From DASZQL01 sp964391865 (GTDB lineage Bacteria; Planctomycetota; Phycisphaerae; Phycisphaerales; UBA1924), in NCBI GenBank assembly GCA_964391865.1, contig CAYMNQ010000005.1, forward strand, positions 186,001-250,000: 64,000 nt of DNA. Reading direction: 5' to 3'. The notes under the pieces were generated by a model, which worked only from the letters and a program-made list of their open reading frames with translations, ran no database searches and had not been told where the DNA came from. Both the position numbers and the translations under genes were made by a program. Shown one piece after another: positions 6,082-13,590 of this stretch (the stretch's first letter is position 1; each line of letters opens with the position of its first letter).

Positions 6082-8118
6082 TCATCGGCGCGCTCCCAGT
6101 GCGAGAAGTGCGAGCGCGCCCATGATGAACATCCCCGAATTGTCGTTCGCCGGCTGCGCGAAGCGGTTGTAGTCAACCGGGACCGCGCCGGGCTGGCGGT
6201 TGGGCGGGGCCGCGCTGACAAACTGGCGTCCGCCGCCCTGCGCGATCGCGCCGACGATCGGCGCGGCGATCTGCCCCACGACGGGGATCGCGCCGACCAC
6301 GGGCGCGATGACGGGCGCGACGGCGCGGAAGATGGAAGAGAACCACGAGCCGAGTCCGCCGAGTCCCAACTCCGCCTTGCTGAGCGTGCGCGAGCCGATG
6401 CCGGCGGCGATGAGTTCAAAGTCGTCCCCGCTCTTCACACGTACTTTGATCCAGCGCCCGTACTGGTCGCTCGCGGTCACGATGCCCGATGCCGGGTCCG
6501 TGTTGATCGTGATCCTCGGCGGGCCGCTGGTGCTGTTGGTGCGCGTGAACGTCGCGCCGCCGCCCGTCGGGGCCGTCGGCGCGGGCGTGAGGTTGAGCGA
6601 TGCCGCGCTCGGCTTCGCCTGCCCGAAGTCCTGCGAAACGATCGGGTCAGCGCCGACGATCATCGCGCCGCTCGATGTCGTTACCCGCGTCGCCGGCGGC
6701 GGCGTGAACGTCGAGCCGCCGCCCGTGGGCGGCGTGCTGCTCGGTACTTCCACGTCGAATACCGGCGTCGGCGGCGTCGGGGCGCTCGAGCTGGTCGGTT
6801 GTCCTGGCTGCGCGGTGAACGCCGACCCGCCGCCCGTGGGCGGCGTCGGCGCGGAGCGCTGCGAGAACGCGAAGCGCTCTTCGGCGTCGCGCTGCTGCTG
6901 CTGGAACGCGGCGGCGCGGCGGTCGTCATCGGCGCGGCGTGCGTCGATGATCTGTTGCTGCAAGCGCTCTACTTCGCGCCGGCGCTCTTCTTCGCGGGCG
7001 AGCCGTTCGGCTTCGTCGCGCAGTCGCTGGGCTTCATCCTCGGCGCGGCGCTCTTCGCTGCGGGCGCGGGCGCGGTCGCGCCCTGATGGCCGGTCGCCGA
7101 GTCCGCGCCCGGAGAGTCCGAGCGCGGCAAGGTCGTATGACTTGTCTTTGTACCCCGCGCCGATGATCCGGGAGCCGTCGAGCGTGAGCGTGGCCCATCG
7201 CCCGTACTGGTCGATGCCCGTGATGGTGCCGGCGTTGCGGTCCTCGATGATCTGCACTTGTGGACCCTCCATCGCGCTCGGCGGGGTCGGGCGCGGCACG
7301 TCGGGAGCGCTGAGCGGCGGCGCGGGGAGCGGCGTTGCCGACGGCGGCGGCGCTTGGATCGTCGGGGCGGCGGGGGCGGGGGCGCTCGGCGCTGCGGGGG
7401 CGCTCGGCGCGCCGGGTGTTCCGGGCACGAGCGGCACGAGTCCCGCCTCGATCATTTCGTACTGATCGAGCGCCACGAGTTCGCCCGTCTGCGCGTCGCG
7501 CACCACGCGCCCGATCCGCGTGAGTAGCTTCGCCTGCTCCGAGTCGGGGAAGGTCTTGACGATCCAGAGCGCCGCCTCGTTGTCGTAGTTGGCGGCGGTC
7601 TGCGATATCACGGGGCGGAGCCAGCGCTCGAGCCGCGCGGGGAGCGGCATCGTTTGACCGATGCGCGTGATCCGCGCCGCGTGCTGAGGCTCGCTGCCGT
7701 CGGCGTCGAGGGCGTCGCGCAGTTGCACGTAGAGCCGCCACGGCGCGGAGTTGTGCCCCAGATAGAGCGTGCGGTCGTCGCGCCCTTGCGGCGTGGTGAT
7801 CCGTCCGCCGTTGGGCGGGATGCGCACGACGGGCGAGTTGTAGATACCGAGAAAAGTCCAAGGGTTGGTGTTGTAGGGCTGCGGCAGATTGGAGATCTCG
7901 TCATCTCCCCGCGCGCGGCGTGCTTCGTTGATGATGAGGAGCGCGACGGCGCTCGCCTCGTCGCGCGAGAGTCCGCCGTAGCCGGGCGCGGTGCTCGGAT
8001 CGACCTGATAGCGCGGCCGCGCGGCCGCGCCGGGCATCGGCAGGAATCCAAGGCCGCGCACGCCGAGCTTTGCGGCGCGGGCTCGCGTCATGGTCGGCGC
8101 GTGTGCGAGTGTGTTCAT
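6082..8118 (-). CDS. Large membrane-associated structural-type protein with internal repeat (678 aa)
   Basis: ATG at 8118 overlaps the previous stop (ATGA). Residues 1-225 form a folded N-terminal region, 230-285 are Pro/Ala-rich, and 345-420 are a highly charged coiled coil. PTGGG motifs lie at 427-431, 464-468 and 517-521. A roughly 50-residue unit with the core DQYGRW occurs twice (about 289-338 and 535-588). Residues 592-627 are a glycine/proline-rich hydrophobic segment and 661-675 a C-terminal membrane helix. It is the largest element protein, probably a membrane-anchored vertex, spike-base or DNA-delivery component. No family was recognised. Confidence 0.75.
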   Translation of the reverse strand: MNTLAHAPTMTRARAAKLGVRGLGFLPMPGAAARPRYQVDPSTAPGYGGLSRDEASAVALLIINEARRARGDDEISNLPQPYNTNPWTFLGIYNSPVVRIPPNGGRITTPQGRDDRTLYLGHNSAPWRLYVQLRDALDADGSEPQHAARITRIGQTMPLPARLERWLRPVISQTAANYDNEAALWIVKTFPDSEQAKLLTRIGRVVRDAQTGELVALDQYEMIEAGLVPLVPGTPGAPSAPAAPSAPAPAAPTIQAPPPSATPLPAPPLSAPDVPRPTPPSAMEGPQVQIIEDRNAGTITGIDQYGRWATLTLDGSRIIGAGYKDKSYDLAALGLSGRGLGDRPSGRDRARARSEERRAEDEAQRLRDEAERLAREEERRREVERLQQQIIDARRADDDRRAAAFQQQQRDAEERFAFSQRSAPTPPTGGGSAFTAQPGQPTSSSAPTPPTPVFDVEVPSSTPPTGGGSTFTPPPATRVTTSSGAMIVGADPIVSQDFGQAKPSAASLNLTPAPTAPTGGGATFTRTNSTSGPPRITINTDPASGIVTASDQYGRWIKVRVKSGDDFELIAAGIGSRTLSKAELGLGGLGSWFSSIFRAVAPVIAPVVGAIPVVGQIAAPIVGAIAQGGGRQFVSAAPPNRQPGAVPVDYNRFAQPANDNSGMFIMGALALLALGARR

Positions 8119-8357
8119 CGGCGCGGCGCTCCCTGCATCAACATGGATTCGATGCGCTCGAGTCGTTGATCCATCCGCATAACGGTGCGATCCACGCCGC
8201 GCATCGTCGCGCCCTGATCGGTCACGCGGGTTTCCATCGAGTAGCCCCACCCGCCGGCGGCGGCGCAGAGCACGGCGAGCGGCACGTAAAATTTGACCAT
8301 GCCGCGCGGCGTGATCTCGGCCCGGATCGTGTCGTGATTGTCGCTCGCTCTGCTCAT
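8115..8357 (-). CDS. Single-helix membrane protein (80 aa)
   Basis: ATG at 8357 overlaps the stop of the upstream gene. Residues about 21-40 are a membrane helix (VKFYVPLAVLCAAAGGWGYS), followed by a heptad-like helix to residue 75 (MRMDQRLERIESML). It is probably anchored with the coiled coil outside the membrane. It sits between a lipoprotein and the 678-aa protein, so a minor virion membrane protein or inner-membrane spanin-like role is possible. Confidence 0.7.
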   Translation of the reverse strand: MSRASDNHDTIRAEITPRGMVKFYVPLAVLCAAAGGWGYSMETRVTDQGATMRGVDRTVMRMDQRLERIESMLMQGAPRR

Positions 8358-8977
8358 GCTTCGATGGTGGCCCGGTTGAAAGCGTCGGCGTTGGCGCGGG
8401 CGATGACGGGGACAAAGCGCGCCGGCGTCGCGCGCTTCATGGCGGCGACGTGCGGCGCGGTGTCGTCTTGGAACATGGCATCGAATTCAGGAGACTTGCG
8501 CCGCCCGCGCGCGATCGCGCCGGCGAGCACGCTCGCGCCGCTGATGCGCCCGCGCAGCGTGCCGATGATGCCGCCGATGGTGCCGGCGACGGGGATACCG
8601 GCGGCGGTGGCGATGCCGGCCGCGCTGGTCCAGAAGTCCGACCACGCGGCGGCGTCGCGCTCGTCCGCCTCGTCGTGCTCGCGGATCAATCCCTCGCGGG
8701 CGTGCTGGCGCTCGTCGAGTTCGGCGCGGAGCGCGTCAATATGCGCGGTCCAGCGCTGCTCTTCCGATTCGGTCAGCGATACCGCGCGCTGCGCGTCGGC
8801 TTGCCGAATCTCTGCGCGGAGGTCGGCGATGGCGTGCTCGTTCGATTGGATCGCGGCGGCGGTTCGGTCGCTCGCGCACCCGGCGAGCCACGCGGCGGCG
8901 ATGATCGCGAGCGCGCCGAGCACGGTCCACAGAACGGGGTTCCGAAGAATCGACGCTGATCGGGTGGCGCGGAGCAT
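8354..8977 (-). CDS. Lipoprotein with coiled coil and glycine zipper (207 aa)
   Basis: ATG at 8977, 65 bases after the preceding gene, which makes it one of few element genes not start-stop coupled. Residues 11-34 are a signal peptide ending in lipobox LAGC (Cys34). Then comes a charged coiled coil (about 40-105) and a glycine-rich hydrophobic segment (AGIATAAGIPVAGTIGGIIG, about 118-140). The C-terminal 65 residues are basic. The glycine-zipper segment suggests membrane insertion. A virion membrane or lysis role is inferred. Confidence 0.7.
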   Translation of the reverse strand: MLRATRSASILRNPVLWTVLGALAIIAAAWLAGCASDRTAAAIQSNEHAIADLRAEIRQADAQRAVSLTESEEQRWTAHIDALRAELDERQHAREGLIREHDEADERDAAAWSDFWTSAAGIATAAGIPVAGTIGGIIGTLRGRISGASVLAGAIARGRRKSPEFDAMFQDDTAPHVAAMKRATPARFVPVIARANADAFNRATIEA

Positions 8978-9042
8978 GGCGGAACGATCGCGGGTCCGCT
9001 CGAGCGCGACAAGAGGGCGGCGAAGTTGTGGAGTGGGGCGCT

Positions 9043-9348
9043 CTACTCGGGGAGCGCGTAAACCGCCGACGTGTGCGACGTGTTGAGGCTCACGACGCGG
9101 AGCATCCCGCATTCGGCGAGCGAGCGCAGCGAGCGGCTTGCCGTGGTGTAGCTGGTGTTCGTGTCGGCGGCGACGCCGGGCGTGCTGATGATCGCGCCGC
9201 GCACGGCACGCCGCGCCGCCGCCTCGAATACAAGCCACTGCGTCGGCGTCACGAGCCGCTGCCGGCCCTCCGCCCAGGCGCGGTCAATGATCGCGCTGTG
9301 GGCGGGGGCGGGGGCGGCGGGGCGGGCTTCTGCGTGCGTGCTGCTCAT
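9043..9348 (-). CDS. Winged-helix DNA-binding protein (101 aa)
   Basis: ATG at 9348 overlaps the peptidase stop (ATGA). After an Ala/Pro-rich N-terminus, residues about 30-100 form a winged helix: TPTQWLVFEAAARRAV, then the recognition region NTSYTTASRSLRSLAECGML, then a wing ending in SAVYALPE. MarR-like in outline. It is the last gene before the 65-base gap that precedes the membrane-protein cluster, so it may regulate that boundary. Confidence 0.75.
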   Translation of the reverse strand: MSSTHAEARPAAPAPAHSAIIDRAWAEGRQRLVTPTQWLVFEAAARRAVRGAIISTPGVAADTNTSYTTASRSLRSLAECGMLRVVSLNTSHTSAVYALPE

Positions 9349-9950
9349 GGGATGGGGAACACGGCGAGCCGTTCGATTCCGCTCGGCCACTCGCCGAGCG
9401 GTACACCTTCCTGCATGTCGAGCGGGATAAGGCCGGGGACGCTCGCTGGGTCGTCGCGGTCGCGTAGTTCGGTCCGGTTGGTGCGCGTGTCGGCGACGGC
9501 GAACACGTGTTCATAGGGTCCGAGTATGTCGCGTCCGACCACGGCGAGCGCGGCGGGGATGCCGGCGACGCGCATTTTGACGGCGGCGACCATGGCGCGA
9601 TCGTCGCAATCGCCGTAGACCATCTGGCCGACGCGCGCCGAGTTCCACAGTGTGATGGGGTCGGCGAGCCGTTCCTCGCCGGCGGCGTCGGCGCGGTAGG
9701 TGAAAAAGCGGTTGTCGAGTCCGTCGTAGATGTGGCGCAGAATGTCCAAGCCCGCGCGCGGCGGCGCGTTGCCGTTGAGGATTGAGGCCGTCGCGTGCTC
9801 GATGATGCCGATCATTGCGGCGATGGTGGCGCGTACCGCTTCGTCGCTGCCGAGTCCGCCGGGGAGCGGCAGGCGGGCGGGCGGCGCGCCGGGCGTGCTG
9901 CTGTCGATGATGAGTGCCCGCGCGTTGCGGGCGCTGGTGTAGCCCTTCAT
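9345..9950 (-). CDS. Transglutaminase-like cysteine peptidase (201 aa)
   Basis: ATG at 9950 overlaps the preceding stop. The core YGDCDDRA gives Cys115 followed by a helix, EHVF gives His148, and PLD gives Asp178, which matches the Cys-His-Asp triad of the transglutaminase-like superfamily. Bacterial members are often proteases or amidases. In this element it could process virion proteins or act on host peptidoglycan. The repeated PTGGG motifs in three element membrane proteins are possible substrates, but that is a guess. Confidence 0.75.
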   Translation of the reverse strand: MKGYTSARNARALIIDSSTPGAPPARLPLPGGLGSDEAVRATIAAMIGIIEHATASILNGNAPPRAGLDILRHIYDGLDNRFFTYRADAAGEERLADPITLWNSARVGQMVYGDCDDRAMVAAVKMRVAGIPAALAVVGRDILGPYEHVFAVADTRTNRTELRDRDDPASVPGLIPLDMQEGVPLGEWPSGIERLAVFPIP

Positions 9951-10234
9951 GCCGTCGGCGCTCCTTCCGTCGGTTCGGGCGAGTCGATGGCGCGGCGGTA
10001 CTGCGCGAAGGCATCCGCCGGCGCGACGGGCGCGACATACGCGACGTTCATCGACTGGAACGCGATGAACGAGCCGAGTCCGCCTTGCGGGTTCTGCATG
10101 ATGATCGGGCGCATGTCGTCGGGCACGAACAGCGGGCCGGTGGGCGTGGCGAAGCGCAGATAGCCCCCGCGCTCGCGCTCCACGAATCGCGGTTGCTCGT
10201 GCGTGGTCAAGTGGAATCCGTTGGTCTTGCTCAT
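9947..10234 (-). CDS. Small conserved-looking element protein (95 aa)
   Basis: Start at 10234, with ATGA overlaps at both ends. The first 60 residues have a beta-like pattern (GGYLRFATPTGPLFVPDD, GSFIAFQSMNVAYVAP) and the rest is Pro/Ala/Glu-rich. There is no signal peptide or membrane helix. It lies between the HNH nuclease and the transglutaminase-like peptidase. Function not recognised. Confidence 0.65.
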   Translation of the reverse strand: MSKTNGFHLTTHEQPRFVERERGGYLRFATPTGPLFVPDDMRPIIMQNPQGGLGSFIAFQSMNVAYVAPVAPADAFAQYRRAIDSPEPTEGAPTA

Positions 10235-10758
10235 GGGTTTCCTTCGGGTGGTGCGAGGTCGAGGTCTTTATCGTCGTCGATGTCGGCGGGGTCGATTGAT
10301 GTTGGGTCGTCGTCGGGCTTCGGGTCCGACGCCGGCGGCGGCGGGGGAGTGGGCGGCGCGAGTGTGTCGAATCTCAATTGCTGCCGCCGCGCGTCGATGT
10401 TGCGTTGCCGGCTGCTCGCGTGGTGCGCGCGGTCGTGCTTCAGGTGGCACGCCGCGCAGAGGCACGCGAGATTCGCGTCGCTGTTGTCGGCGGGGTTGTG
10501 GTTGAGGTGCGCGACGGTGAGCACGGCGCGGCTTTGGCGCTGGCCCGTGCCGCCGCATTGCTGGCAGCGGTCATCGCCGAGCGGGGCATCCTCGATGCGC
10601 CCGCTCGCGTTGCACTCCGGGCACGGGCGCGGCGTGAGCACTCCGCCGGCGATGCCGCAATGCTGGCACTTGTTGCCCGCGCGGGCGCGGCACAGGTCGC
10701 GGGCGGCGAACCACTCGGGCGATTGGTAGTAGTGGCGCAGATCAGCTCGGATCGGCAT
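10231..10758 (-). CDS. HNH endonuclease with zinc knuckles (175 aa)
   Basis: ATG at 10758; its first 17 bases overlap the 3' end of the upstream gene. Zinc-binding pairs CQHC, CPEC and CQQC lie at residues 31-68. The HNH core follows: His84, His87, Asn96, then CAACH with His105 and His108. The C-terminus is acidic and disordered (DDDPTSIDPADIDDDKD). Phage HNH enzymes usually nick or cut DNA during packaging or act as homing enzymes. With no terminase visible, the role here is open. Confidence 0.8.
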   Translation of the reverse strand: MPIRADLRHYYQSPEWFAARDLCRARAGNKCQHCGIAGGVLTPRPCPECNASGRIEDAPLGDDRCQQCGGTGQRQSRAVLTVAHLNHNPADNSDANLACLCAACHLKHDRAHHASSRQRNIDARRQQLRFDTLAPPTPPPPPASDPKPDDDPTSIDPADIDDDKDLDLAPPEGNP

Positions 10759-11119
10759 CGCGCACCCCCAGTCCGTTGCAGTGCAGGATGTGAAGAACAC
10801 AATTCGGCGTGTGGTACCGGCAGACGACGCGAATCTCTGCCTGCGTTGGGTCGGTGCTCTTGAGCACGATTGCCGCCGATGCTCCATTGTCGGCGGGGAT
10901 CACGGCGGCGATATTTTCCGCGTTGAACCGAACCGCCACGAGTTCCCCGTCCATCTCGACCGACGCGCCGGCGGGGTTGGTCCGTAGAAGCGGGATCGGC
11001 TGTGGTGCCGGCGTGATGTATTGCGGGGGCAAGCATCCGAACACGGCGCGCCCGTGCCAGCCGGCGAACACGCCGAGCGCGAGGAACGCGAGCGCGAACG
11101 TGAGATGAAAGAGCGTCAT
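10742..11119 (-). CDS. Membrane-anchored small protein (125 aa)
   Basis: ATG at 11119 overlaps the upstream stop (ATGA). A signal-anchor helix (residues 1-20, MTLFHLTFALAFLALGVFAG) is followed by a Pro-rich spacer and a beta-like domain containing four cysteines (VCRYHTPNCVLHILHCNG). The domain probably lies outside the cytoplasm. It follows the TIM-barrel protein and overlaps the HNH gene. Function not recognised. Confidence 0.65.
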   Translation of the reverse strand: MTLFHLTFALAFLALGVFAGWHGRAVFGCLPPQYITPAPQPIPLLRTNPAGASVEMDGELVAVRFNAENIAAVIPADNGASAAIVLKSTDPTQAEIRVVCRYHTPNCVLHILHCNGLGVRDADPS

Positions 11120-12078
11120 TGGTCGTTGCTCCCTTCCTGCGCCGCGAGCCGCGCGGCTTCGAGTTCGGCCATGGTTGCGGGGATGTCCTGCTCGACGAGT
11201 TGTTTGTGGAAGTCGAGGGAGTCGGCGTGCCCCGGGCTGCCGAACGGCGGCACGCGCCCGAAAATGACAATCCCATCGCACCCCGCTTTGAACGCGGCGC
11301 GGATGTACGGCGCGCTCGATGAGTAATCGACGCTGGGGCAGATGATCGGCAGCACGCGGATATTCGGGCGCTCGCGGTCGCGCCGCTTGACGGCGGCGGC
11401 GATGGTGCGGCGGAACGCGCGGGGGTACGTTTCACCCGGTCGCGCGTGCGCGACGGGGAACCACGTCGCGGAGTGGTGGTTGATGATGTCCGAGAGCACG
11501 TCGGCTGACGCGAAGGGCGTGCCGTAGACCCCGCTGCACGCGCCGACGCACTCGGCGAGCGCCCCCAGCGCGAGCCGGTAGAGTTCTGCGGACGCGATGT
11601 TGTGGATGGTGCTCGCTACTTCGGGGTCGCGCAGTCCGAGCGCCGCGTAGAGCGCGGCGACGTTGGGCGCGCCGAAGTGATGCCAATACTCCACGTCGAG
11701 GATGCCGTAGTCCAGCGTTGACCACGCGCCGCCCTCGCGGGTGACTTGCTCATCATGGATGAGCCGGCGTCGCCAGTTGAGCCAGTCGCGCAGTTGCCCG
11801 GCGTAGTTGTGCCGATCGCAGAACGCCGGCGCGCCGCCGTTGTGGATGGTGTAGTGCGTGACGCCGGCGGTGCTCGTCTGCCACAGTCGGGGCCACGATG
11901 GGCGATGCACTTCGCGCTGATCCACGGTCGCGCCCTCTTCAACGATGATGCATCGGTGCGTGTGCGCCGCGTGGTGTGGGCTGATCCCCCGGTACAGATC
12001 GTCGGTCACGTCGAGCACGACGCGGAAGGGGATTTTGTCCGCGCGTTTGATTTCGGTCGGTGCGGTGGTGATCGTCAT
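11116..12078 (-). CDS. TIM-barrel, glycoside-hydrolase-like protein (320 aa)
   Basis: ATG at 12078 overlaps the previous stop. The sequence alternates hydrophobic strands and helices in barrel fashion: FRVVLDVTDD near residue 20, STLDYGILDVEYWHHF near 125, NIRVLPIICPSVDYSS near 250, CDGIVIFGRV near 275. Acidic residues after the strands (the DVE motif) are candidate catalytic residues. It could be a cell-wall or surface-glycan hydrolase used in entry or lysis. The family was not identified, and there is no signal peptide. Confidence 0.6.
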   Translation of the reverse strand: MTITTAPTEIKRADKIPFRVVLDVTDDLYRGISPHHAAHTHRCIIVEEGATVDQREVHRPSWPRLWQTSTAGVTHYTIHNGGAPAFCDRHNYAGQLRDWLNWRRRLIHDEQVTREGGAWSTLDYGILDVEYWHHFGAPNVAALYAALGLRDPEVASTIHNIASAELYRLALGALAECVGACSGVYGTPFASADVLSDIINHHSATWFPVAHARPGETYPRAFRRTIAAAVKRRDRERPNIRVLPIICPSVDYSSSAPYIRAAFKAGCDGIVIFGRVPPFGSPGHADSLDFHKQLVEQDIPATMAELEAARLAAQEGSNDQ

Positions 12079-12326
12079 AGCGTGCGTTCCTTTGCGGTGC
12101 TGCCGGCGGCGACGTACTCCACGCGCCCGCTCGGCTTGGTGATGGCACGCACGAGCGCGGCGTCGATGAGCCGGCGGAGCGTGCCTTTGCTGATCTCGAT
12201 TGCTTCGTACTCGAGCGCGACGGCGAACCATCGGCCAGCCGTGGGGATGATCGCGCCGCCCTTGTGATTGAGCATCTCGAGCGCGAGGCGCATCGCCGGC
12301 GTGATGTTGGGTGTGTTGGTGCTCAT
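12075..12326 (-). CDS. Small winged-helix protein (83 aa)
   Basis: ATG at 12326 overlaps the preceding stop (ATGA). Residues about 10-75 read as a winged helix: MRLALEMLNHKGGA, then ALEYEAIEISKGTLRRLIDA as the recognition region, then the wing VRAITKPSGRVEYVAAG. It belongs to a set of at least four small winged-helix proteins in this element, which suggests layered transcriptional control. Confidence 0.75.
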   Translation of the reverse strand: MSTNTPNITPAMRLALEMLNHKGGAIIPTAGRWFAVALEYEAIEISKGTLRRLIDAALVRAITKPSGRVEYVAAGSTAKERTL

Positions 12327-13327
12327 CGCGCGCCCTTTGTGTTTGGGGGCGAGTTGAAGCACGCGGAACACAGGCTGTTCTCTCCTTCTCGATGTATCCA
12401 ATCGCACGGCGCGCCGGTGCGCTTGATGCACGCCGAGCAATCGGCATCCGTGCATCCGCAGTGCCGGCAGCGGTTCTCCCCGTTCAACATTTGCGCATGC
12501 CAGCGAGCGCGGTACTTCGCTTCAAAGACTTGTCCAGACTTGCGGCGCGGGCGCTTGGCGTCGCGCACGCGGTAGATGGTTTGTGGGCGCGTCTCGCTGA
12601 TGACGGAGAAGCGTTGCCCGTCAGAACGGCGCGCACGTGCGGCAGTCGTTCTCGTTGTCGCGCGGGCGGAGTTCTTGGATCGTCGCGTACTGGAACGGCT
12701 GCGCTTCTTCGTCGCGCGTGATGGTGTAGGCGACGCGGACCCGCGCCGGGTCGTAGCTCGTGCCGCCGCGCGGTCTGCCGTCGGCGTAGCCGCGTGATCC
12801 GGTCCAGTGGCGGAAGTGGCGCGTGAGCGTGTCGTAGAGCCGGCCCGTGTGACTTTCCCCGACGTAGAGCGTTTGCCCGCTGCGCGCGTCGAGGATGACG
12901 TAGACGCCGCTCGCGCGGGTGTTGCGGATCGCGGCGAGTTCGCTCGCGTAGACCCGACGGCGCTGGTTGGAGCGGGGGGAGAGGGGGCGGAAGGGTCCGA
13001 TACGTTCTTTGGTCGTTGGCATTGGTCGTACTCCGCGAGTAGCGCGCGGCCGTGCGCGGTGATGACATACGCCACGTAGTTCCCCCACGGGCCGCGTGTT
13101 GCCATGATGGCGCGGCGTGCCGCGAGCGCCTTGATGGTGGATGCCGGCGCTTGTAGTTCGCCGTGCCACGGCGCGAGCACGCTCGGCCACGGTCGGCGCG
13201 TGCGCACGTGCGCCGCCGGCTTGCAGAGCAAGCGGAGCAAGTCTGCTTGGTGGTGGGGGATGTCGCTCGTGTCCATCATCGCGCGATCGGCGCGCGTGCG
13301 TCGCGGTCCTTTCTTCGTCGTTGTCAT
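12323..13327 (-). CDS. Open frame linking a winged helix to a Cys-rich zinc domain (334 aa)
   Basis: ATG at 13327 overlaps the preceding stop (ATGA). Residues 1-95 are a winged helix (HHQADLLRLLCK, ALAARRAIMATRGPWGNYV, ITAHGRALLAEY). Without any stop, the frame then runs through about 133 codons that overlap the GIY-YIG gene in another phase (Ser/Thr/Arg-rich), and ends in a zinc domain CRHCGC...CSAC...CDW...CSAC (about 285-325). Either one long protein overlaps the nuclease, or the zinc domain is made separately from GTG 12568 or ATG 12490. The winged helix itself has no earlier stop. Confidence 0.5.
   Translation of the reverse strand: MTTTKKGPRRTRADRAMMDTSDIPHHQADLLRLLCKPAAHVRTRRPWPSVLAPWHGELQAPASTIKALAARRAIMATRGPWGNYVAYVITAHGRALLAEYDQCQRPKNVSDPSAPSPPAPTSAVGSTRANSPRSATPARAASTSSSTRAAGKRSTSGKVTRAGSTTRSRATSATGPDHAATPTADRAAARATTRRGSASPTPSRATKKRSRSSTRRSKNSARATTRTTAARARRSDGQRFSVISETRPQTIYRVRDAKRPRRKSGQVFEAKYRARWHAQMLNGENRCRHCGCTDADCSACIKRTGAPCDWIHREGENSLCSACFNSPPNTKGAR
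12621..13022 (-). CDS. GIY-YIG nuclease (133 aa)
   Basis: Start ATG at 13022. The GIY-YIG core is clear: GVYVILD at residues 39-45, LYVGES at 52-57, Arg61, and Glu117 in IQELRP as the catalytic metal ligand. Two cysteines (CRTC) end the protein. Such domains nick or cut DNA in homing, repair or phage-encoded restriction. The gene lies wholly inside the longer 12323-13327 open frame in a different phase. Third positions are GC-rich in this frame, as for a real gene. Confidence 0.8.
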   Translation of the reverse strand: MPTTKERIGPFRPLSPRSNQRRRVYASELAAIRNTRASGVYVILDARSGQTLYVGESHTGRLYDTLTRHFRHWTGSRGYADGRPRGGTSYDPARVRVAYTITRDEEAQPFQYATIQELRPRDNENDCRTCAPF

Positions 13328-13590
13328 TGGGTCTGTTCCTCGTGCGTGTGCGATGCCCGCGCAGAACGCCCGCGCGGGCCGAAGGTCGAAGTCGGTCGGT
13401 TGGCGGCGCGCTCGAGCGCGACGCGGAGTTTGATCGCGCCGCGCGTCATGCGGCGGTACTGGCGGGCCGGCATCGAGCCGGGCAAGAGCGAGGTCGCGGC
13501 GTCGATGAGCGCGAGCGCTTCGCGCGTCGTGAGCCGGTCGCGCCCGCTCATGCGCAGATAGCGCGTGGGTTTGCGGCGCTTGAGTTTCAC
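13324..13590 (-). CDS. Small basic protein (88 aa)
   Basis: Start GTG at 13590 overlaps the previous stop (GTGA), and the end overlaps the next ATG (ATGA). Residues 1-20 and 45-75 are Arg/Lys-rich; the middle carries a helix TTREALALIDAATSLL. The pattern suggests a small nucleic-acid-binding protein. No family was recognised. Confidence 0.65.
   Translation of the reverse strand: MKLKRRKPTRYLRMSGRDRLTTREALALIDAATSLLPGSMPARQYRRMTRGAIKLRVALERAANRPTSTFGPRGRSARASHTHEEQTQ

Noticed and set aside
5762..6085. A 107-aa minus-strand frame bordered by ATGA overlaps on both sides
   Set aside because: Its codon-position GC order is abnormal (first position highest), while the opposite strand shows the normal order, a GGAG site and two membrane helices. 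The overlaps arise by chance from CGATGA and ATGACC at its neighbours.
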